The notes below the pieces were generated by a model that had not been told where the DNA came from, did not search any database, and was given only the letters and a program-made list of their open reading frames with translations. Source: Arcanobacterium ihumii (GTDB taxonomy: Bacteria > Actinomycetota > Actinomycetes > Actinomycetales > Actinomycetaceae). Taken from it: a stretch of 64,000 bases of DNA. Of this stretch, positions 1-8,039 are shown in pieces (positions within the stretch are counted from its first letter, which is position 1; the number at the start of each line of letters is the position of its first letter). The stretch is taken from contig NZ_UWOS01000001.1 in the NCBI RefSeq assembly GCF_900604515.1, positions 992,001-1,056,000 of the forward strand, in the 5' to 3' direction. Position numbers and translations under genes: made by a program.

Positions 1-143
1 CCATGGGTGAACTTGGCCGGCGCTCAAGGATTGAAGGTTGGAAGTATGGATCCATCGCAACTTTTGCAACGGTGGGTGAGGGCTCTGCGCCAGGGCAGCC
101 GACAATGACCGAACTTAGGGATGCCCTTGATAGCGGGAACTAG
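1..143 (+). CDS. 3' end of an unidentified protein (partial at window start)
   Basis: An open frame enters from the left edge and ends at TAG 141-143. It gives about 46 visible residues, including the segment GEGSAPGQPTMTELRDAL. The stop overlaps by 3-4 bases the stop of the convergent Nudix gene, which is typical of tightly packed tail-to-tail genes. No family was recognised from this short tail. A chance open frame of this length at a window edge is possible, so confidence is low. Confidence 0.3.
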   Translation, partial: MGELGRRSRIEGWKYGSIATFATVGEGSAPGQPTMTELRDALDSGN

Positions 144-568
144 TTTCTGAATTGTTGCGCGAGGGCAAGTATAATTGGAACGTCGCCCATTAGCCATGGG
201 AGTTCGAGGGCTTCGTTAAAATTTTTCCACACGAGTTGATGATGATCCTGGAGTGGGAGTGGATCTGCTTCGCCGTTTTTGATTGTGGCAAACCACAGGC
301 GCATATCTTTCTTATTAGGTAGGGGCCAGTCTTCGTAAATGCCGTTAGAGAGCGTTGACTTGGGAAATACAGATCCAACCGTTATCTCTACGCCAAGTTC
401 TTCGTAAATTTCGCGTCGCAACGCCTCCACCGGAGCTTCACCTATTTCTTGTTTCCCACCTGGAAACTCCCACATTCCATCCAAATCGGGTGGGGCAGAA
501 CGTTGGGCGCATAACAGTTTGCTCGGTTTGCTCAGATGGTCAACGATGATTGCCGCTACGATTAACAC
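140..568 (-). CDS. Nudix hydrolase, MutT-like NTP pyrophosphohydrolase
   Basis: The 142-residue protein has a full Nudix box at about residues 38-61, beginning GGKQEIGEAP and ending REIYEELGV. This matches GX5EX7REUXEEXGU, with the metal-binding glutamates present. Its size and the early conserved GMWEFPGGK segment fit MutT-type enzymes, which hydrolyse oxidised (deoxy)nucleoside triphosphates such as 8-oxo-dGTP to monophosphate and pyrophosphate in the cytoplasm. The start is GTG with GGGA close upstream. The gene stands alone, convergent with the partial gene at the window edge and divergent from the acyltransferase. Substrate is inferred from family only; other small Nudix substrates are possible. 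Confidence 0.88.
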   Translation of the reverse strand: MLIVAAIIVDHLSKPSKLLCAQRSAPPDLDGMWEFPGGKQEIGEAPVEALRREIYEELGVEITVGSVFPKSTLSNGIYEDWPLPNKKDMRLWFATIKNGEADPLPLQDHHQLVWKNFNEALELPWLMGDVPIILALAQQFRN

Positions 569-779
569 GTTCCCATTCTAGAGCCATCGTAATGACACGC
601 CTAGAGACGGCTTTGATAACAGTTAGGTTACAAGTTCACCGTGCAATCCTGGGTTTTCCCACGTTTCTTGCTGTGATCATTCCTAGGTATGACTCAGCTC
701 CTACCGAAATACGCTCAAGGAATGACGTAAAAAATTTCCATTGCCCTAGACTTACTTGGTGGGAGGACGAACGAGCACA

Positions 780-2756
780 ATGCGCATTGAACAGCAATCG
801 GATAACAACTCGAAACCATCAGTGGAACCGTTCCGCTTAGGTGGTCTTGATGGTGTACGAGCGATTGCCTGCATTGCCGTCCTCATCTACCACACTTGGG
901 CAACTTTGCTTCCCGGAGGATTCCTTGGCGTCGACGTTTTCTTCGTCCTATCTGGTTTTCTGATTACGTCACTTCTTGTCAAGGACCTCACTCACTTTGA
1001 AACCGTTCGAATTGGACGGTTCTGGCTTCGTCGTTGGCGCAGGCTTTTTCCTGCGGTGTTCACAGCTGTTTTCGTAACTGTTCCGATTGCTGCGTTAATC
1101 GACACCGATATTTTAGTTAAACTCCGTAGCCAAGTGGTGGGTGCCTTTACTTTTACCTATAACTGGGTGGCAATCGGAACTGGGTCTGCATACTTTGAAC
1201 AGGGATCACCACGCCTTCTTACAAATATGTGGACTCTTGCGGTTGAGCAGCAGTTCTACATTGTGTGGCCACTTATCATGCTCATCCTGTGGCGTCTGAA
1301 CAGGGTGCTGGAGGTTTCTTTTCCGCTTCTTTTGGCACTGTTTTCGGCTGGCTTGATGGTCTACCTGACTTCGGGTGGGGGTGACGTTACCCGAGCTTAC
1401 ATGGGAACGGATTCGCACGCTTTCGGTTTGATGATCGGTGCCGCAACTGCGCTCTTTGCCGGCTCGGTGCTTGAACCTGGCCCCTATGATCGGCCGGTGG
1501 TTTCGCCGAATATTATGGGTGCCTTGGGTTTCCTCGGTCTAGTTGGCATTATCTTTGGATTCATCTTCATCGATGGTGGTGATCCGTTTACCTATCCGTG
1601 GGGTATGCTCCTCACAGTGGTTTCAACAACCTTGATCATATTCGGAATGACTGCTCCCTACCAGCAACATGGGTCCCTAGCATGGAGGCTTCGTTCGTTC
1701 TTAGATCTTCGGATTTTAACCTGGCTGGGAGAGCGCTCCTACGGAATCTACCTGTGGCACTGGCCCGCAGTTGTTATCTGGCAGACGGTTTTCCCAGACG
1801 CTCACCCAGTTCTCACGACGACGGTGGTGGGTACGATTTCGCTTACGGCGGCTGCTTTCAGCTTCCGTTTCGTGGAAAACCCCATGCGTTATAACGGTAT
1901 TTTCGCAACTCTCAAGCTTTGGTTTGGAGTTCTGCGCACTCAAGTTTCATCTATGCGCCAAGCAAATGACGGTGATTCTTCTGTTCTCACCAAGAAGTGG
2001 CTGGCAGGCATGCGTCTATTCGGTGCGGCTGTTTGCACCTTGATCTTCATCTATGCGCTAATTGTGGCTCCGACTGAGTCGGAAGTTGAAGCAGGCTTCG
2101 AAAAGAGTGAAGAAATCGCCGCTCAGCAAGAAGGGCAGAATCAAGGAACTCCACCAGCGCCGCAATCAAATTCAAATCAGCATCACAACGGTTCGACTAC
2201 GGCTCCTCATTCGAAAGGGAAGCTCAAGCCTGAGGCAGAGGTTTCAGGCGAAAACATCACTGTTTTGGGTGATTCAGTGATCGCGATGGTTGACCCGGTG
2301 ATGGCTAATAAATGGCCAGGCATTATCGTTGATGGTCAGAAAAACCGTTCGCAGCATTCGATTTCTCCACTGATTCAACAGCATCTAGAAGCTGGAACGC
2401 TTCGTCACTATGTTGTGGTTGGGGTTGCGAATAACGGAGTTATTCGTGATTCTGATATCGATCGCTGGATCCAAGAAATTGGTTCCGACCGGGTGTTGGT
2501 ACTTATCACAGGTCATGGAACTGCCCGTACCACGTGGATTCCAGAAGCTAACGCTGCTATTGCTCGTGCAAAAGACCGCTATCCAAACCAGGTAACGATA
2601 GCTGACTGGTACTCAATCGTTGAACAAAATCCCGGTTCGGTCTACCGTGACCGCACTCATCCAAATCCCGACGGAAACCCGCTGTTCGTTACCGAGGTCC
2701 AGAAAGCTCTTAAGGATGGGGCAGCTCTTCCAGTTTCACTTGAGCCCAAGAAATAG
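780..2756 (+). CDS. Acyltransferase family 3 / SGNH membrane O-acyltransferase (OafA-like)
   Basis: About 658 residues in two parts. The N-terminal ~400 residues form a multi-span acyltransferase-3 domain, with RAIACIAVLIYH and GVDVFFVLSGFLIT near the start and the basic loop RRWRRLFPA. After a spacer rich in Gln, Asn and Ser comes a C-terminal SGNH-like domain with GDSV (nucleophile Ser) and the D-x-x-H pair in DRTHPNPDG. Such proteins move acetyl groups across the membrane onto cell-surface polymers (peptidoglycan, teichoic acid or glycan); the acceptor here is unknown. ATG 780 was preferred over the in-frame TTG 756 because GGGAGG lies upstream of ATG, although its spacing is long. The 3' end overlaps the degraded arsA convergently by 21 bases. 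Confidence 0.9.
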   Translation: MRIEQQSDNNSKPSVEPFRLGGLDGVRAIACIAVLIYHTWATLLPGGFLGVDVFFVLSGFLITSLLVKDLTHFETVRIGRFWLRRWRRLFPAVFTAVFVTVPIAALIDTDILVKLRSQVVGAFTFTYNWVAIGTGSAYFEQGSPRLLTNMWTLAVEQQFYIVWPLIMLILWRLNRVLEVSFPLLLALFSAGLMVYLTSGGGDVTRAYMGTDSHAFGLMIGAATALFAGSVLEPGPYDRPVVSPNIMGALGFLGLVGIIFGFIFIDGGDPFTYPWGMLLTVVSTTLIIFGMTAPYQQHGSLAWRLRSFLDLRILTWLGERSYGIYLWHWPAVVIWQTVFPDAHPVLTTTVVGTISLTAAAFSFRFVENPMRYNGIFATLKLWFGVLRTQVSSMRQANDGDSSVLTKKWLAGMRLFGAAVCTLIFIYALIVAPTESEVEAGFEKSEEIAAQQEGQNQGTPPAPQSNSNQHHNGSTTAPHSKGKLKPEAEVSGENITVLGDSVIAMVDPVMANKWPGIIVDGQKNRSQHSISPLIQQHLEAGTLRHYVVVGVANNGVIRDSDIDRWIQEIGSDRVLVLITGHGTARTTWIPEANAAIARAKDRYPNQVTIADWYSIVEQNPGSVYRDRTHPNPDGNPLFVTEVQKALKDGAALPVSLEPKK

Positions 2757-4201
2757 TTCGAGTTTCGCGACGCCGATAGGTTCTTTTGGGAAAGTTTGGA
2801 TGATTGCGTACCGTTCGCTGGCTTCTACCACGCTTTCTATTGCTCGATGTTTGGCGATAGCTCGATGGCGTAAAAGCGATGACTTTAGCTTCGCGGCGAC
2901 CAAGGAATTGTTGATTACCCATGCCCAGGGATGGACATCTGCTCGATCAAGGTCGCTAACGAGTTGTTTTGCTTCACTTACTGGAGTTTGCTCAGGCAAA
3001 GTGACGATAATGAGCTTGGGTTTGTCAGGATTTTGTAGGCGCATAAGTGGAGTTTCAACTGATTCGTGCCTGTTGTCTCCTGAATCATGACGAAGAAGTT
3101 CGCGGTGATAGACTCCGGTTGCGTCAATAAGTAGGAGCGTGTGCCCCGTCGGTGCGATGTCTATGATGACGAATTGATTATCTGCCTTCTTAATTACCTT
3201 TGAGAATTCATTGAAGACGGCGATTTCCTCAGTACATGGGCTTCGTAGGTCTTCTTCGAGAGCGGTACGTCCGGCGTCGTCAAGTGAAGCACCTTTAGAG
3301 TTCAGTACTTCACGACGATAGTTATTTGTAGCCTCTTATGGGTTAATGGAACGAACCGATAGGTTTGGAACATCGTCGGCGAGCGGCGAGGAAATATGAG
3401 AAGTGGGCTCTGCGGTTGAAGCCTGGGGAAGCAGCGCATTAATAACCAAATACGCAGGATTAATACCTAGCATCCGCAATTCCTAACTGGTTCTGCTGGC
3501 TTCCTCAATTGCTTGTTTCTGTGCCCTAGTTACCAGCACAACTGTGCTCGATGATGGATCTTTAAGCATATCAAGGGCTTGACGGTAGGTGGTGCGGTTC
3601 TTTTCTAGTCTACTCAGAGGACCGAGGCAGGAGGTATCTCCTTTTCCTCATCGAGATAACTGGTCCAGTCACCTGGAAGTTGTAGCAAACGGATTGTGTG
3701 CCCAGTTGGTGCGGTATCAAAGACGATGTGATCATATGGAACTTTGTTGAAATCTGCCACTAACAGGGAGGTGAATTCGTTAAAAGAAGCTATTTCGGTA
3801 GTGCATGATCCTGAAAGTTGCTCGGTAAAAGTTGCTCGGTAATTGTGTTGATTTCTTTCTGAGGGAGAAAGCTACGCACAGGAGCAAGAATCCGATCGCG
3901 GTAGCGTTGTGCTGGATCTTGTGGGTTGATGTCAACTGCATCCAGATTTGCTACGCCATCTACCGGTGTCAATGTTGATGTCACTGTACTATTGAGGGCT
4001 TCGCCGATATTGCTAGCAGGATCGGTGGAAACTAGGAGAACGTGCTTACCGGAATCGGCAAGTGCAATTGCGGTTGCGCAGGCGATCGAAGTTTTTCCAA
4101 CCCCCTCCTTTTCCAGTGAAGAAAAGATGGAGGGGCGCATCATCTATTGCAGCACGAATTTGCTCCACAGCAACCGGTGCTTGGGGTTGAGATGACCTCA
4201 A
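2736..4201 (-). pseudogene. arsA: arsA, arsenite-transporting ATPase (multiply broken)
   Basis: Joining three frames on this strand restores a recognisable two-half ArsA. The N-terminal half reads FFTGKGG then GVGKTSIACATAIALAD, LLVSTDPASN and FDTAPTGHTIRLLQLPGDW. The second half keeps DDAGR, EEDLRSPCTEEIAVFNEFS and IAPTGHTLLL, and ends ...FLGLK. Visible lesions: one extra base in the C5 run at 4101-4105 (inside the P-loop codons); a 14-base tandem duplication at about 3814-3842; a one-base loss near 3640; an in-frame TAG after EEASRTS (about 3484); a TAA after SVRSINP (about 3340); and a deletion that removes the end of half 1 and the P-loop of half 2. At about 1.47 kb it is shorter than the usual ~1.75 kb. 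It follows arsD directly (TGA then TTG). It cannot encode a working ATPase. Confidence 0.9.
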
Positions 4202-4548
4202 TCATCTTGGTGCTTCTTTAAGTTTGTTGGCTGAGCAACAAGATTCGTGGGCTTCCGCTCCTGGTTCATAGCACTGAGCCCAGTGGCAGAGTTCATCGCG
4301 ACTCGGGTAACGTCCGGCAACAACGGTAACACCATCCACTAATATTAAAGGAAGTCCTTCTGATCCTGCCGTATTCATAAAGGTGATAACGGTTTGGTCC
4401 TCACCGAATTTAGTGGGATCGGTTGCAAGATTTGCCCGTTTGATATCTACACCCGCTTTTTGAAGGGCTTTTACATCGGCGGTAAATGTAACGGTGCTTG
4501 ATCGATGTTGGTTCCGCATACGCCAGTGTTGCAACAGATGGATGGCAT
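4202..4548 (-). pseudogene. arsD: arsD, arsenic metallochaperone (frameshifted)
   Basis: ATG 4548, preceded by AAAGGA, starts a frame reading MPSICCNTGVCGTNID with the paired and single cysteines used by ArsD to bind As(III). The frame then fails near 4500 and the rest of ArsD (VTFTADVKALQKAGVDIKRA through GLPLILVDGVTV and GRYPSRDEL) continues in another frame. The total length is not a multiple of three. The N-terminus also lacks the usual IFDPAL-like segment before the Cys pair, which suggests an in-frame deletion. In intact systems ArsD hands arsenite to the ArsA ATPase encoded next to it. arsR and the efflux permease are absent from this window. Confidence 0.85.
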
Positions 4549-4585
4549 TTTGTTCCTTTATTGACCGTTGGTAAAGCCATCCTAA

Positions 4586-4615
4586 CCAACATATTGATAC
4601 ATATCAATATGTTGG
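4586..4615. promoter_or_regulatory. Operator-like perfect inverted repeat upstream of arsD (ArsR-type)
   Basis: Two 14-base arms (CCAACATATTGATA and its exact reverse complement) are separated by CA. The core ATATTGATA/TATCAATAT resembles ArsR/SmtB operators. The site lies 38 bases upstream of the arsD start. No arsR gene is present in the window, so the regulator assignment is inferred from context. Confidence 0.6.
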
Positions 4616-4683
4616 TTTTGGGTGTAAGCGTTGTGGTTCTGTGCGGTGAATGGAGTGTATGTTAAGTGATTTTGGTGCGAATA

Positions 4684-5763
4684 TTATTCGCCGAACCAAG
4701 CTCCTAAACCGTCGTCAGCACCTATCCAAGCATATGCATCCTCAGGGTCTTCGATGAGGATCGCATGAAATGCGGTTTCAATCTGTTCACAGATTTCTTT
4801 ATTGCCAACTCCAGTCACGATCAGGTGACAACGAGGGGAAAGAGGGGCGTCGTCTTCGGAAACGATAAGTTCGGACCAGCGTCCGGCGTCGCCAACACTA
4901 ACGGTTCCGCCAATAACTTCCCATGAACAGATGCGATCTGGACGTGATGGGAGCCAGAAACAACCGCGAGCGCATACGTCTTTGCCTGCAAGGTCGGCAA
5001 CCATTGAGCGAAGTCGTTCTGGGTGGAAAGGTTTTTCAGAGTATAGGTCAAGAGTCCAGGTGCCGTGCGAATCAGGACCTCCCCAGGCTTGAGTTGTTGC
5101 TGGGTGAATATGGTCAATGTTCGTAGCTGGGTCGTGTTCAATTTTTCGGATAACGTCAAGGAGTGGTTTATCTACGCCGTTGAGCAAAAGAACGTTGTGT
5201 GGGCGGAGGTGTTCAATCAGTTCCTGACCGAGTCCAGTTTCGGAACCGAGTGTAAGGATGACGTCTGCGTATCCAAGATTCATGAGGTGAACCTCGGCAA
5301 GGCAGCGGTCATCACCATCGAAAAGTTCAGCGTTCAGGTCTTTAAGCTCACGATGTCCAAGGAGGTCGTCGCTAGCAGTATCTGAATCGATGATGTGAGT
5401 GACGCCGAGGAGCTTGATTGGGTGTTCTGGTAGTTCGTCGAGCTCGGCACTTAGGCCAGGCATGAGGTGAATGAGCTCGATTCCTGGTGGTAGGAAAAGC
5501 AGTGTTTCAACATCTGAATCGCATCGTTCAAGAGTGAATTTTATGATCGCTGCACGTAAAGCGCAGGTCGCGCAGTCTTCTGAGATGGGGAAGAAGTAAG
5601 ATTCATCTTCATCTAAGGGTGAGAGCCGAGATATCTTGATCTGAGTATCTTCGGTGAAGGAACCGGTGAAGATGCTCGCACCATCGGCGGCTAGGATGAG
5701 TGCTGTGAGGTCCCTGATGCCTTCGTCAAGCGTAGAAATGATGCCTAGTGAATGTTGCGTCAT
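4684..5763 (-). CDS. CobW-like protein lacking the P-loop, zinc-responsive island
   Basis: A 359-residue protein of the COG0523/CobW C-terminal-domain type found in actinobacterial zinc-starvation clusters. The usual N-terminal GxxGxGKT nucleotide loop is missing: the protein opens TQHSLGIISTLDEG. A Cys motif survives as EDCATCALR, where related proteins have DCACCALRED. The CobW C-terminal region is visible (RLRSMVADLAG, GCFWLPSRPDRICSWE). ATG 5763 was chosen for the well placed GGAG and because the upstream extension is coding-poor and would cross the shared promoter. It is divergent from zinc-free ribosomal protein genes across a Zur-like box, so a role in zinc allocation is likely, probably without GTPase activity. 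The biochemical role is unknown. Confidence 0.75.
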   Translation of the reverse strand: MTQHSLGIISTLDEGIRDLTALILAADGASIFTGSFTEDTQIKISRLSPLDEDESYFFPISEDCATCALRAAIIKFTLERCDSDVETLLFLPPGIELIHLMPGLSAELDELPEHPIKLLGVTHIIDSDTASDDLLGHRELKDLNAELFDGDDRCLAEVHLMNLGYADVILTLGSETGLGQELIEHLRPHNVLLLNGVDKPLLDVIRKIEHDPATNIDHIHPATTQAWGGPDSHGTWTLDLYSEKPFHPERLRSMVADLAGKDVCARGCFWLPSRPDRICSWEVIGGTVSVGDAGRWSELIVSEDDAPLSPRCHLIVTGVGNKEICEQIETAFHAILIEDPEDAYAWIGADDGLGAWFGE

Positions 5764-5778
5764 ATAAATCACTCCAGA

Positions 5779-5807
5779 TTGCAGTAATGGGAACCATTCT
5801 ATATAGT
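5779..5807 (+). promoter_or_regulatory. Sigma-A-type promoter with Zur-like palindrome in the spacer
   Basis: TTGCAG (5779-5784) and TATAGT (5802-5807) are separated by exactly 17 bases. The spacer holds the palindrome AATGG-GAA-CCATT (5786-5798), which resembles the central part of actinobacterial Zur boxes. The ATG of rpmB lies 8 bases after the -10, so the transcript is probably leaderless. The same palindrome would also sit over the divergent promoter of the CobW-like gene. Identity of the repressor is inferred from the zinc-related genes on both sides. Confidence 0.7.
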
Positions 5808-5814
5808 GCCATGT

Positions 5815-6051
5815 ATGACTACATATTGCCAAGTTACTGGAAAGAAGCCGTCCTTCGGGAATGCGGTTTCGCATTCTCACCGTAAAACGCGCCGTCGCTG
5901 GGATCCGAACCTGCAGACCAAGCACTATTTTGTACCTTCGTTGGGGCGAAAAATTACGTTAACCGTTTCAACAACAGGGATTAAGACCATTGATAAGCGT
6001 GGTATCGATTCTGTTGTTGCGGAAATGATTGCTCGAGGGGAGAAATTCTAA
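5815..6051 (+). CDS. rpmB: 50S ribosomal protein L28, zinc-free paralogue
   Basis: A 78-residue L28 (bL28) with [22 protein letters not shown] and PNLQTKHYF. Only one Cys remains near the N-terminus (TYCQVTGK), so the Cys pairs of zinc-ribbon L28 are absent; this is the C-minus form used when zinc is scarce. ATG 5815 was preferred over the in-frame GTG 5806, because GTG lies within the -10. First gene of a five-gene ribosomal operon; its stop overlaps the next start by one base (TAATG). Expected to be repressed by Zur when zinc is plentiful. Confidence 0.93.
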   Translation: MTTYCQVTGKKPSFGNAVSHSHRKTRRRWDPNLQTKHYFVPSLGRKITLTVSTTGIKTIDKRGIDSVVAEMIARGEKF

Positions 6052-6221
6052 TGGCTGCAAAAGCAAAAGATATTCGCCCGATTATTAAGTTAGTGTCGAC
6101 GGCGGGAACTGGTTATACCTACGTCACCCGCAAGAACCGTCGCAACAACCCTGAGCGTATGGTGCTGAAGAAGTACGACCCAATGGTGCGCAAGCACGTT
6201 GAGTTTAAGGAATCGCGTTAA
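6051..6221 (+). CDS. rpmG: 50S ribosomal protein L33, zinc-free paralogue
   Basis: A 56-residue L33 (bL33) beginning [19 protein letters not shown] and containing [15 protein letters not shown] and [14 protein letters not shown]. It has no cysteines at all, so it cannot form the zinc ribbon of C-plus L33. Both ends overlap neighbours by a single base (TAATG), implying translational coupling with rpmB and rpsN. It would replace the zinc-containing L33 in ribosomes during zinc limitation. Confidence 0.93.
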   Translation: MAAKAKDIRPIIKLVSTAGTGYTYVTRKNRRNNPERMVLKKYDPMVRKHVEFKESR

Positions 6222-6526
6222 TGGCTAAGAAATCAAAGATTGAAAAGAATAACCGTCGAATTCTTATGGTTGAACGGTACGCTGCAAAGCGTGCTGAACT
6301 CAAGGCTGCGAGCGTAAATCCGCACCTTAGCCAGGAAGAGCGTGAAGAAGCGATGCTTGCTTTGCATCGTCTACCCCGAGATGCGTCACCTACCCGTGTA
6401 CGCAACCGTGATGCGGTTGACGGACGTCCACGCGGATACCTTCGTAAAGCTGGTATCTCACGTGTTCGGTTCCGCGAGATGGCTTCACGTGGCGAACTGC
6501 CAGGCATCCGTAAGTCGTCGTGGTGA
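6221..6526 (+). CDS. rpsN: 30S ribosomal protein S14, zinc-free long form
   Basis: A 101-residue S14 (uS14) with [33 protein letters not shown] and the conserved C-terminal [22 protein letters not shown] segment. This is the long C-minus type; the zinc-binding short form is about 61 residues with four cysteines, and none are present here. It is translationally coupled to rpmG by a one-base overlap and is followed after 12 bases by rpmE2, with GAGAGGAAGAG as ribosome binding site for that gene. Confidence 0.94.
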   Translation: MAKKSKIEKNNRRILMVERYAAKRAELKAASVNPHLSQEEREEAMLALHRLPRDASPTRVRNRDAVDGRPRGYLRKAGISRVRFREMASRGELPGIRKSSW

Positions 6527-6538
6527 GAGGAAGAGACC

Positions 6539-6793
6539 ATGAAACCAAATATTCATCCTGATTATCATCCGGTCGTTTTCCGTGACCGTAGTGCAGATTT
6601 CGCATTCCTTACCCGTTCAACAGTCACATCCGATCGCACAATCGAATGGGAAGATGGAAACACTTATCCAGTTATTGACGTAGAAGTATCGTCTGCTTCT
6701 CATCCTTTCTGGACAGGTAAGGGACGAATCGTGGATACCGCTGGACGTGTTGAGAAATTCCAGCGTCGTTATGGAAAGAAGGCGGCGAAGTGA
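6539..6793 (+). CDS. rpmE2: 50S ribosomal protein L31 type B
   Basis: An 84-residue L31 type B with [42 protein letters not shown] and a basic tail. It lacks the CxxC pair of zinc-binding L31. A GA-rich ribosome binding site precedes the ATG. The stop overlaps the GTG start of rpmJ by four bases. This paralogue is a standard member of Zur-controlled alternative ribosomal sets. Confidence 0.94.
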   Translation: MKPNIHPDYHPVVFRDRSADFAFLTRSTVTSDRTIEWEDGNTYPVIDVEVSSASHPFWTGKGRIVDTAGRVEKFQRRYGKKAAK

Positions 6794-6912
6794 AGGTACG
6801 TGCATCGCTTAAATCTCTAGTAAATCAGCCAGGTGCGCAAGTGGTTCGACGCCGCGGTCGCATCTACGTTATCAATAAGCAAAATCCACGGATGAAGGGC
6901 CGTCAGGGCTAA
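6790..6912 (+). CDS. rpmJ: 50S ribosomal protein L36, zinc-free type B
   Basis: A 40-residue protein beginning at GTG 6790 inside the end of rpmE2 (overlap GTGA). It reads [18 protein letters not shown], then [20 protein letters not shown]. The basic KVRASLKSL and NPRMKGRQG segments identify L36 of the ykgO/type B form. The Cys3-His zinc ligands of ordinary L36 are missing. Last gene of the operon. Confidence 0.92.
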   Translation: MKVRASLKSLVNQPGAQVVRRRGRIYVINKQNPRMKGRQG

Positions 6913-6913
6913 A

Positions 6914-6940
6914 TTGTGGCGTAAAGCTGGAGCGTATACT
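6914..6940 (+). promoter_or_regulatory. Possible promoter for the YeiH-family gene
   Basis: TTGTGG at 6914-6919 and a good TATACT at 6935-6940 are separated by 15 bases, shorter than the ideal 17. The GTG start at 6948 lies only 7 bases past the -10, suggesting a leaderless message. It directly follows the rpmJ stop, so read-through from the ribosomal operon is also possible. Confidence 0.4.
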
Positions 6941-6947
6941 AAGTGAT

Positions 6948-7958
6948 GTGAATAATGCTCCAACAAAAATAACTGAATATCTTCACCAATATGGGCCTGG
7001 GTTCGCTACTGCGTCTGCAATGGCAATCTTGGCGGTTCTGATCAACAGTCAGGTACCTGCACTCAGCGCACTGCTCCTTGCTATTATCTTTGGAATTATT
7101 GCCAGGAATATGAATCTCCTTCGTGTAAGCATGGATGCGGGGTTATCGATCGTTTCCAAGCGCTGGTTGCGCATAGGTATTGTTCTGCTAGGGGTTCAGT
7201 TGGTGCTCACCGATATTGTGAAATTAGGGTGGGGCGTACTTATTACAGTGATATGTGTGGTGGGACTCGGTATTACTGTTTCAGTAATTCTTGGCCGTGT
7301 ATTACGGATTGCCCCAACGCTATCTTTACTTATCGGTTGCGGATTTTCGATCTGTGGTGCAGCTGCGGTTGCCGGTATGGATGGGTCGATTGAAGCCGAC
7401 GAGCGCGACGTAGCAACTGCCGTCGCGCTCGTTGTTTTATTCGGAACAGCGATGATCTTTGTAGCTCCTGCGCTGGCTGGACTGATTGGTATGGATGCCC
7501 ATACTGCAGGAATTTGGGAAGGCGCTTCCATCCATGAGGTTGCACAGGTTGTAGCTGCAGCGGGGATTACCGGCAGCGGGATCGTCAAGACCGCTGTAAT
7601 AGTTAAGCTTGCACGTGTGCTGATGCTTGCTCCGGTCATTGCTTTTGTTGGCCTCTTGGCACCACGTCTAGGAGTGCAACGCGCGGGAGACCCCCAAAAG
7701 AACCCGCCAATTATTCCTCTTTTTGTAGCAGGATTTATTGGAGCGTCTGTGATTGCTACCTTGGGGCTAGTTCCTTCACCGGTGCTCGGTGTTATTAAAT
7801 ATCTCCAAACTTTCCTGCTTGCTGCGGCAATGTTTGGGCTTGGGTGTGGAGTGAAAGTTGCTGAGCTTAGGAAAGTTGGATTCAGACCGCTGCTACTAGG
7901 TCTTGTTGTGACGGTTGTGGTTTGCTTGGTTGCATATGTTGGTGCATCTTTCAGCTAG
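6948..7958 (+). CDS. YeiH/UPF0324 family membrane protein (putative sulfate exporter)
   Basis: A 336-residue integral membrane protein with about 9-10 hydrophobic segments. It shows family segments such as LAIIFGIIARN, LRIGIVLLGVQL, GCGFSICGAAAVAGM, WEGASIHEVAQVVAA and ITGSGIVKTAVIVKLARVLML. The family (PF03601) is annotated as putative sulfate exporter and YeiH, with function mostly undemonstrated. The start is GTG with no clear ribosome binding site, consistent with leaderless expression. Nothing in the neighbourhood fixes the substrate. Confidence 0.88.
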   Translation: MNNAPTKITEYLHQYGPGFATASAMAILAVLINSQVPALSALLLAIIFGIIARNMNLLRVSMDAGLSIVSKRWLRIGIVLLGVQLVLTDIVKLGWGVLITVICVVGLGITVSVILGRVLRIAPTLSLLIGCGFSICGAAAVAGMDGSIEADERDVATAVALVVLFGTAMIFVAPALAGLIGMDAHTAGIWEGASIHEVAQVVAAAGITGSGIVKTAVIVKLARVLMLAPVIAFVGLLAPRLGVQRAGDPQKNPPIIPLFVAGFIGASVIATLGLVPSPVLGVIKYLQTFLLAAAMFGLGCGVKVAELRKVGFRPLLLGLVVTVVVCLVAYVGASFS

Positions 7959-8039
7959 GGACTGTAGTAATAACGGTTCACCCAGTAGCGTTGTTTGACT
8001 GTTGTTTGGGTAAAATACTGACCAGAGGTTAGGATTCGC

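Noticed and set aside
7196-7639. 147-codon minus-strand frame within the YeiH-family gene
   Set aside because: Mirror of the membrane protein coding sequence, Thr, Ala and Ile-rich with no independent support.
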